DNA of 6,668 nucleotides from Candidatus Babelota bacterium (lineage in GTDB: Bacteria > JAGOBX01), in NCBI GenBank assembly GCA_017999075.1, contig JAGOBX010000198.1:1-6668 (forward strand), given 5' to 3'. The notes under the pieces are model-generated. The model was not told the origin of the DNA. It saw nothing but the letters and a program-made list of their open reading frames with translations, and made no database searches. How positions within the stretch are numbered: the first letter of the stretch is position 1; each line of letters begins with the position of its first letter. The position numbers and the translations under genes are program-made. Positions 1 through 4,344 of this stretch are shown one piece after another.

Positions 1-91
1 CTTCAAACTCGTTTTTTTCTACTATTCGTTTAATTTCTTTTAAAAGGAGAGGTTCGTCGTCAACAATCAGAGTTTTAAATTGCGCGTTCAT
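1..91 (-). CDS. Response regulator, N-terminal fragment (receiver domain)
   Basis: Only the first 30 codons are in the window; the gene runs off the left edge. Reading the minus strand from the ATG at 91 gives a protein beginning MNAQFKTLIVDDEPLLLKEI. The hydrophobic beta-1 strand (TLIV) followed by D11-D12-E13 is the acidic, Mg-binding pocket of CheY-like receiver domains, and the following amphipathic stretch fits helix 1. By family knowledge this domain takes a phosphate on a later aspartate, not visible here, from a histidine kinase. The output domain is outside the window, so the DNA-binding class is unknown. No clear Shine-Dalgarno sequence precedes the ATG; the bases before it are A-rich. 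The histidine kinase on the same strand at 1285-3054 is a plausible partner, although an opposing gene separates them. Confidence 0.85.
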   Translation of the reverse strand, partial: MNAQFKTLIVDDEPLLLKEIKRIVEKNEFE

Positions 92-260
92 AAATTTTTT
101 TGTAAACTAATTATTTCAAATCACAATATCTGAAATTAAATATTCTTCTAATTATATTTTTTGTGTCGTCAAGAGTTTTTACTGTTGTTAATATATAACT
201 GAAATTTCAGACCATTTGTATTATGCTGAATACGATATTAAATTTTTAAAATAAATAGTA
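92..260. promoter_or_regulatory. Divergent intergenic region with TGAAAT hexamers and a 12-bp palindrome
   Basis: This region separates the start of the response regulator (minus) from the start of the phosphotransferase (plus), so promoters for both should lie in it. It holds four copies of one hexamer: ATTTCA at 113-118, TGAAAT at 131-136, TGAAAT at 200-205 and ATTTCA at 204-209. The last two overlap in the perfect palindrome CTGAAATTTCAG at 199-210; the first two form an inverted pair with a 12-bp spacer. I could not place a convincing -35/-10 pair on either strand. A role as operator for a dimeric regulator, possibly the adjacent response regulator, is inference. Confidence 0.35.
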
Positions 261-1205
261 ATGAATATGTTAGAAAAAACAAAAGAATATGATTATTCAA
301 AAATTTTTAGTATTGTTTCCTGCTGGAATATTTCACTGGATAAAATTTTTCAAGATATGCAAATTGAAGGCAGCCCGGAACGTTCTGATTTCAGAACAGT
401 TATTTCGGATAAAGCAGGAAAATTATATGTGCTTGAAAAATTAAAACCAGATTCATTTAATAAAAGAAAATCCATAGCTGAATATTTGAAATATTTTTTT
501 GAATGCGGAGTCAGAGTTATCCCGTTTATTCAAAATAGTCAAGGAGATTTTATATCAAATTTTGAAGACGATTATTGGATGATTTCTGCATTTAAATACA
601 ATAAACTTTTAGATAGAAATAACTATTGGAAAGAAGGCTGGCGCGGAAAAAATACTGCTGAAGTATTATGCAATTTATATCGGGCATCTGATAAAATTAA
701 TATTGCTGAACCGCTTTTTTTGCTCGAAGATTATGTGTTTAATCTAAAGTCTGTTATTAAATATTATTTTCCTGAATTGCATAATGAACTCATACCGATA
801 TATGAACATTTGGAAAATGAATTTTGGGATGCATATAAAGTTTTTCCAAGAGGATTCTGCCACGGCGATCCGCATCCTTTGAATATACTTTGGTCAGATG
901 ACCAGATTATTGCGCTTATTGATTGGGAATTTTCAGGAATAAAACCGAGACTATATGATATTGCGCTTGTAATAGGATGCGTGGGTTCGGAATCTAAAAA
1001 ATCATTGAATGCTGAATTTTGTAATGCTTTCAAAAAGGAAATGAAGGAACAATCATTTATTGACAGAGTAGCGGAAAAATATTTGAAACAATTTATGACT
1101 GCAATTAGATTTGGCTGGTTGTCTGAATGGCTTAGACGCAATGATGAAGAAATGATACGTTTTGAGATTATGTATATGTCTCATATTTTGGAACTTGAAA
1201 ATTAA
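261..1205 (+). CDS. APH-family phosphotransferase (aminoglycoside/choline kinase-like fold), substrate unknown
   Basis: A 314-residue protein with the hallmark of the APH (protein-kinase-like) phosphotransferase family. The catalytic loop is CHGDPHPLNILW, with H201, G202, catalytic base D203 and metal ligand N208. It is followed by the IDWE motif with metal ligand D221, then SGIKPRLYDIA, which fits the usual continuation of the fold. In the N-lobe, VLEKLK (about residues 57-62, K60) is a candidate for the ATP-contacting lysine. No signal peptide or membrane helix is seen, so it should be cytosolic and transfer the ATP gamma-phosphate to a small-molecule hydroxyl. The length is normal for the family. 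Members phosphorylate aminoglycosides, choline, homoserine, methylthioribose, fructosamines and others, and nothing here fixes the substrate; antibiotic resistance should not be assumed. The start is the ATG at 261; another in-frame ATG lies at 267 and neither has a clear Shine-Dalgarno sequence. It is transcribed against both flanking genes and is probably monocistronic. Confidence 0.85.
   Translation: MNMLEKTKEYDYSKIFSIVSCWNISLDKIFQDMQIEGSPERSDFRTVISDKAGKLYVLEKLKPDSFNKRKSIAEYLKYFFECGVRVIPFIQNSQGDFISNFEDDYWMISAFKYNKLLDRNNYWKEGWRGKNTAEVLCNLYRASDKINIAEPLFLLEDYVFNLKSVIKYYFPELHNELIPIYEHLENEFWDAYKVFPRGFCHGDPHPLNILWSDDQIIALIDWEFSGIKPRLYDIALVIGCVGSESKKSLNAEFCNAFKKEMKEQSFIDRVAEKYLKQFMTAIRFGWLSEWLRRNDEEMIRFEIMYMSHILELEN
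382..397. repeat. Inverted repeat inside the phosphotransferase gene
   Basis: Perfect 7-bp arms (GTTCTGA and TCAGAAC) are separated by two T bases. The repeat lies in codons for about residues 41-46 of the kinase. The TGATTTCA core resembles the CTGAAATTTCAG palindrome about 180 bp upstream, but the arms differ. It may be chance within coding sequence, or a downstream operator or mRNA hairpin. Confidence 0.3.
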
Positions 1206-1284
1206 AAAATATTATTAATCGGGAAAAATATACATTTTGAAACAGTTCAGTAATGCCATTAATTCAGTTGCAATGTTACAGATT
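1206..1284. other. Convergent intergenic gap with no clear terminator
   Basis: These 79 bases lie between the stop codons of the phosphotransferase (plus) and the histidine kinase (minus). I looked for a bidirectional hairpin with flanking T runs and found none that is convincing. The near-repeat AATCGGGAAA occurs at about 1217 and again at about 1294, just inside the kinase gene, and looks coincidental. Termination here may be factor-dependent, or transcripts may overlap. Confidence 0.4.
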
Positions 1285-3054
1285 TTATTCTGCAATCGGG
1301 AAATTAATTATAATTTCTGTTCCTGCGCCTAATTTACTGCTGATACTTAATTCTCCCATATTTTTTTCGATAAATTCTTTGCACAGAATTAATCCTAAAC
1401 CTGTGCTGCCTTCATTTTCTGTGCCTGACTGATAACTCTTTTGATCGATTCTGAACAGATTTTCTTTAATAATTTCACTGATTCCTGTTCCCTGATCTTT
1501 TACAGATATCGTAACTTTTTTACCGGATTCTTTAATATCAATTTCAATTTTTCCGCCTCTGTATGAAAATTTTATTGCATTTGATATAAGATTTCTGAAA
1601 ATTGTATTCAGCATTTGTTCATCAGCAAAAATAAATATGCTTCCGGATATTTTATTTACAATTGATATTTCTTTTTTTATGGCAGTTTCGTTAAATAATT
1701 CAGTAGTAGTTTTTAATATTACTGATAAATCTGTTTTTTGCGGATTAAAAGGAATTTCCCCTTTTTGAATTCTGGACCACATCAATAAGTTTTCAAGCAG
1801 ACTATACAATTTAGTCGCGGATTTGTGAACTAAAGTCATATATTTTTTTGAGTTTTCACTTGATACAGATTCATTTGAATCAATTAATATTTCAATAAAT
1901 CCAAGCACAGAAGTGAACGGAGTTTTCAGATCATGAGCAATTATTGAAAAAAATTTGTCTTTCTGAGAATTTAATTCCATTAATTTTTTATTTGCGAGAG
2001 TAAGTTTTTGATTGGCATCAATTATTTTTTGACTGGCAAATTTTTGTTCCGTAATATCTGAAGTTATACTTATGATATGCGGAACATCTTGAACCATAAT
2101 TTTTTTTGCTGAGATAGAACTTGTAAAAATTTCTCCGTTTTTTTTTTGAAACTGAATTTCTAAATTTTCAAAGAATTCTTTTTCTTTAAGAATATTTATT
2201 ATTTTGGATCTGTCTTCATGATTTTTATAAATATTTAAGCTGAATATTGATTTGTTTAAAGATTCTTCCAAAGTAAAACCTGTTAAATCAGTAAATTTTT
2301 TGTTTGCTTTTACAATAACTCCATCTGAGAGACGGGTAATCAAAACTGCGTTAGGACTTGTAAAAAAAATATTTTCAACATCATTTTTTGCATCTCTCAT
2401 TTCAGAACTTAATCTCTGGTTCACCATTACGATTAAACCTAAAGTAACTGAAATTCCTTCTGTAAGCTGAACGAAATAGGTGATTATGAGCATATTTGAC
2501 GGATTAAAATAATTTTGGCTTTCTTTAAAGAATAATACTGAAAATGCCCGTATTATAAAAAAACAGCTGTGCGCAAGAAAAATGGAAGCATTGAATTTTG
2601 CTGATAAATTACATGAATTAAGCCTGCTTACCCAAATACATTTTGCTGTTATAAAAGAAAAAAAAGATAGAGTCAACCCTATTATTATTGTCCTTGGGGT
2701 AATATCATTTTTTATATATGTAAAATAAAATAATAAAGTAGTAAAAATAATGAAAATTGTTGCAATAACAGGTATGTTTTCTTTTTTTTCAAAAAATCTG
2801 CAGCAACCTATATAAATCATAATAGCTGCGCCAATAAATAAAATATTGGCGGACATAATCATCAATAATTGTATTGCAGCTATTTTGCGTAACAGCGAAA
2901 AAATAAATCCGGCAGCAACAAATATAAAACCTGTCAACCACCAGCCGACGCCTGCATAACTTTTAGTTGCTTTATATTGAAGAATAAAAGCAGCTACCTG
3001 TAAAAAATTAATAATACCTAAAATAAATAGAAGTGTAGCTAAATCAATTTTCAT
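1285..3054 (-). CDS. Membrane-bound PAS sensor histidine kinase
   Basis: From the ATG at 3054 this encodes 589 residues. About seven hydrophobic helices occupy residues 3-211 (roughly 3-25, 35-55, 60-83, 95-113, 121-142, 155-176 and 188-211), a membrane sensor region whose ligand I cannot name. A PAS domain follows (about 221-337) with the C-terminal PAC-type ending SDITEQK, then a coiled-coil-like linker (about 338-364). The HisKA dimerisation domain carries the H-box SIIAHDLKTPF with phospho-acceptor H374. The C-terminal HATPase_c domain has the N-box RNLISNAIKF (N488, N492), the G1 box DQGTG (D520) and the G2 box STGLGL (G552-G554). All catalytic motifs are intact. No receiver domain is fused, so it should phosphorylate a separate response regulator, perhaps the one at the left edge. 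The frame stays open to a TTG at 3198 (637 residues), but that TTG is the -35 of a good promoter and the extra 48 residues precede the first helix. I therefore prefer the ATG, which overlaps the stop of a six-codon mini-ORF. It ends 79 bp from the convergent phosphotransferase gene. Confidence 0.9.
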   Translation of the reverse strand: MKIDLATLLFILGIINFLQVAAFILQYKATKSYAGVGWWLTGFIFVAAGFIFSLLRKIAAIQLLMIMSANILFIGAAIMIYIGCCRFFEKKENIPVIATIFIIFTTLLFYFTYIKNDITPRTIIIGLTLSFFSFITAKCIWVSRLNSCNLSAKFNASIFLAHSCFFIIRAFSVLFFKESQNYFNPSNMLIITYFVQLTEGISVTLGLIVMVNQRLSSEMRDAKNDVENIFFTSPNAVLITRLSDGVIVKANKKFTDLTGFTLEESLNKSIFSLNIYKNHEDRSKIINILKEKEFFENLEIQFQKKNGEIFTSSISAKKIMVQDVPHIISITSDITEQKFASQKIIDANQKLTLANKKLMELNSQKDKFFSIIAHDLKTPFTSVLGFIEILIDSNESVSSENSKKYMTLVHKSATKLYSLLENLLMWSRIQKGEIPFNPQKTDLSVILKTTTELFNETAIKKEISIVNKISGSIFIFADEQMLNTIFRNLISNAIKFSYRGGKIEIDIKESGKKVTISVKDQGTGISEIIKENLFRIDQKSYQSGTENEGSTGLGLILCKEFIEKNMGELSISSKLGAGTEIIINFPIAE

Positions 3055-3080
3055 ACGAGACTTTTTTTCATACGAGACTT
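3048..3080. repeat. Tandem 16-bp direct repeat across the histidine kinase start
   Basis: The 16 bases at 3048-3063 recur identically at 3065-3080, one base apart, giving a 17-bp period. Each copy holds, on the minus strand, the sequence CTCGTATGAAAA with its own ATG (at 3054 and 3071). Because 17 is not a multiple of three, the two ATGs are in different frames. Only the 3054 copy is in frame with the kinase. Confidence 0.9.
3051..3071 (-). CDS. Possible six-codon leader mini-ORF overlapping the kinase start
   Basis: The upstream copy of the duplicated start region gives ATG at 3071, encoding MKKSLV, then TGA at 3053-3051. That TGA overlaps the kinase ATG at 3054 in the arrangement ATGA, which is typical of translational coupling. 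A weak AGAAG sequence lies six bases before this ATG, whereas the kinase ATG has only an A-rich stretch ending in AAAG. Ribosomes could therefore load at the first ATG and reinitiate at the second. Whether this is translated is inference; a peptide this short would act by coupling and not as a product. Confidence 0.3.
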   Translation of the reverse strand: MKKSLV

Positions 3081-3169
3081 CTGTAATATTTTCTAAAAAT
3101 TTAAACCAAGTTTTATATTTTTGATATTTACATGCAAACTTGGCATAATTGCTGAATAACTGGTTTTTT

Positions 3170-3198
3170 ATATTATCTATCTTGTTAAAATATGTCAA
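3170..3198 (-). promoter_or_regulatory. Putative sigma-70-type promoter of the histidine kinase gene
   Basis: On the minus strand a perfect -35 hexamer TTGACA occupies 3198-3193. A 17-bp spacer later comes TAATAT at 3175-3170 as -10; GATAAT at 3177-3172 with a 15-bp spacer is an alternative. Transcription would start near 3163, leaving a leader of about 109 nt before the ATG at 3054. The first base of the -35 is also the TTG that opens the longest reading frame, so both readings cannot be right. In sequence this AT-rich, chance hexamers are common. Confidence 0.5.
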
Positions 3199-3261
3199 TA
3201 TATATTTTTTTGCAGATACGCATGCGCGCTTAAATATTAAAAAAATAAAGTTTAAAAAAAC

Positions 3262-3290
3262 TTGACTTAATCGGTATTTATAATTAATAT
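3262..3290 (+). promoter_or_regulatory. Putative distal promoter for dapA
   Basis: TTGACT at 3262-3267 and TAATAT at 3285-3290 are separated by 17 bp. This is the same hexamer pairing and spacing as the candidate kinase promoter on the other strand. A consensus TATAAT at 3279-3284 is also present, but only 11 bp from the -35. Initiation near 3297 would leave a leader of about 146 nt before dapA. Confidence 0.4.
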
Positions 3291-3324
3291 TAAAAACTAT
3301 TATTTTTGTATTTAATTTTATCTG

Positions 3325-3351
3325 GATGAATGCTAAATCAGGGCATTTATT
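3325..3351 (+). other. Possible leader hairpin upstream of dapA
   Basis: Bases 3325-3333 can pair with 3343-3351 as a nine-pair stem with two G-U wobbles and a nine-base loop; the core is AATGC against GCATT. It is not followed by a T run, so it is not a classic intrinsic terminator. It lies in the leader that the distal promoter would produce. A regulatory role is speculative. Confidence 0.2.
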
Positions 3352-3387
3352 ATAAATAACGGTTGTTTTAAAAAATATAACGGAAAA

Positions 3388-3417
3388 TTGAAAATAATTA
3401 CAATTATGTACAATAAT
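3388..3417 (+). promoter_or_regulatory. Putative proximal promoter for dapA
   Basis: TTGAAA at 3388-3393 is followed by TACAAT at 3409-3414 (15-bp spacer) or AATAAT at 3412-3417 (18-bp spacer). Transcription would begin near 3421-3424, giving a leader of about 20 nt that still includes the ribosome binding site. Both spacings are slightly off the optimum. Confidence 0.35.
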
Positions 3418-3430
3418 CTATAAAATTAAT

Positions 3431-3435
3431 GGAGG
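3431..3435 (+). promoter_or_regulatory. Strong ribosome binding site of dapA
   Basis: GGAGG lies seven bases before the ATG at 3443 and fixes the dapA start. It is the only consensus Shine-Dalgarno sequence before any gene in the window. The other four starts have A-rich or weak leaders, suggesting dapA is the most efficiently translated gene here. Confidence 0.85.
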
Positions 3436-3442
3436 TTGGTAT

Positions 3443-4318
3443 ATGTTTGAAGGAGTAACGACTGCAATTATTACGCCTTTTAAAAATGGAAAAATCGACG
3501 AGAACGCATTTGAAAAATTGATAGATATTCAAATCGAGAATAAGGTTGATGGCATAGTTCCGTGCGGCACTACAGGAGAATCCGCAACATTGTCTCTTGA
3601 AGAACACGAGTATGTTATAGAATTGGCTATAAAACGTGGTAAAAATAAAATTAAGATAATTGCAGGTACCGGTTCTAACTCTACCAATGATGCAATAAGA
3701 CTTACAATGCACGCTAAAAGTTCAGGTGCTGATGGCGCTCTTATAATAACTCCGTATTACAACAAACCAACTCAGGACGGATTATACAGGCATTTTAAAA
3801 CTATTGCTGAAAATGTCGATATTCCTATCATATTATATAATGTGCCTGGAAGAACAGGAGTTAATATGCTTCCTGAAACAGTAGCAAGATTATCTGAAAT
3901 AAATAATATAGTCGGAATAAAAGAAGCTTCCGGAGATGTGTCTCAAATTTCTGAAATTATAAGATTATGCGGCGATAAAATAAACGTGATTTCAGGAGAC
4001 GATGCTTTGTTTTTTCCTATACTTGCTCTTGGCGGCAAAGGCGTTATTTCAGTGATTGCTAATTTAATACCAGCTCAAATAGTTGAATTATACAGATCAT
4101 ATGTAAATAATGAAATTGAAAAGTCAAGAAATATTCATTTTCAATATTCTCAGCTGATGAAAATAATGTTCATAGAATCTAATCCGATACCTGTTAAAAC
4201 AGCGGCGTCGCTGATGGGATTATGTGATTTTGAAATAAGGCTGCCTTTATGCAATATGAAAAAAGAAAATTATAATAGTTTAGTCCATGTTTTAAAAGAT
4301 TATAAATTAATAAAATAA
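3443..4318 (+). CDS. dapA: 4-hydroxy-tetrahydrodipicolinate synthase
   Basis: A 291-residue TIM-barrel enzyme of normal DapA length. It condenses pyruvate with aspartate semialdehyde, the first committed step to diaminopimelate and lysine, in the cytosol. Visible active-site features are GTTGES (T43, T44), YYNKP with Y106, the catalytic Y132 in LYNVPGRTG with R137, and the Schiff-base lysine K160 in GIKEASGD. These correspond to E. coli T44, T45, Y107, Y133, R138 and K161. At the lysine-feedback site, H55 and N79 match E. coli H56 and N80, but E84 is replaced by D83 and H53 by L52, so the allosteric response may differ. Related N-acetylneuraminate lyases and KDG aldolases share the fold, but GTTGES and the full residue set favour DapA. 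The start is fixed by GGAGG. The next gene starts 26 bp downstream on the same strand, so the two are probably one transcript. No other dap gene is in the window. Confidence 0.95.
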   Translation: MFEGVTTAIITPFKNGKIDENAFEKLIDIQIENKVDGIVPCGTTGESATLSLEEHEYVIELAIKRGKNKIKIIAGTGSNSTNDAIRLTMHAKSSGADGALIITPYYNKPTQDGLYRHFKTIAENVDIPIILYNVPGRTGVNMLPETVARLSEINNIVGIKEASGDVSQISEIIRLCGDKINVISGDDALFFPILALGGKGVISVIANLIPAQIVELYRSYVNNEIEKSRNIHFQYSQLMKIMFIESNPIPVKTAASLMGLCDFEIRLPLCNMKKENYNSLVHVLKDYKLIK

Positions 4319-4344
4319 AAAATTATTTGAAATGGTGTAAAAAA

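Larger units (their letters stand above)
3199..3442. other. Divergent intergenic region between the histidine kinase and dapA
   Basis: A 244-bp stretch, extremely AT-rich, without any supportable gene. It contains candidate dapA promoters (3262-3290 and 3388-3417), a modest hairpin (3325-3351) and the dapA ribosome binding site. A G+C-richer island at about 3217-3229 contains the palindrome CGCATGCG, which stands out in this background but has no assigned role. I see no lysine riboswitch core or other known riboswitch pattern. Confidence 0.5.

Noticed and set aside
151-172. Minus-strand TTGACG and TATAAT before the response regulator as a promoter
   Set aside because: The hexamers are good but only 10 bp apart, too close for a sigma-70 promoter.
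764-1141. Minus-strand open frame of 125 codons inside the phosphotransferase gene
   Set aside because: It lies wholly antisense to a gene with clear catalytic motifs and shows no recognisable domain.
261-1205. Aminoglycoside resistance gene or homoserine kinase (thrB) as a specific call
   Set aside because: The motifs support only the shared APH fold. A dapA gene 2 kb away, past an oppositely oriented kinase, does not link this enzyme to aspartate-family metabolism.
2252-2470. Plus-strand open frame of 72 codons inside the histidine kinase gene
   Set aside because: It is antisense to the PAS region and has no domain or start signal.
3055-3198. The 48-codon N-terminal extension of the histidine kinase from TTG
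   Set aside because: The TTG coincides with a -35 hexamer, there is no Shine-Dalgarno sequence, and a 17-bp duplication lies at the junction. I keep it only as an alternative start.
3248-3263. AAGTTT/AAACTT inverted repeat as a terminator
   Set aside because: The stem is six weak pairs in a region full of A and T runs, between divergent promoters where a terminator is not expected.
3291-3442. Lysine riboswitch upstream of dapA
   Set aside because: The leader is too AT-rich and short, and lacks the conserved junction sequences and multiple long helices of that class.
3404-3712. Minus-strand open frame of 102 codons across the dapA start
   Set aside because: It overlaps the conserved GTTGES region of dapA in antisense and covers its ribosome binding site; the composition looks like a shadow.
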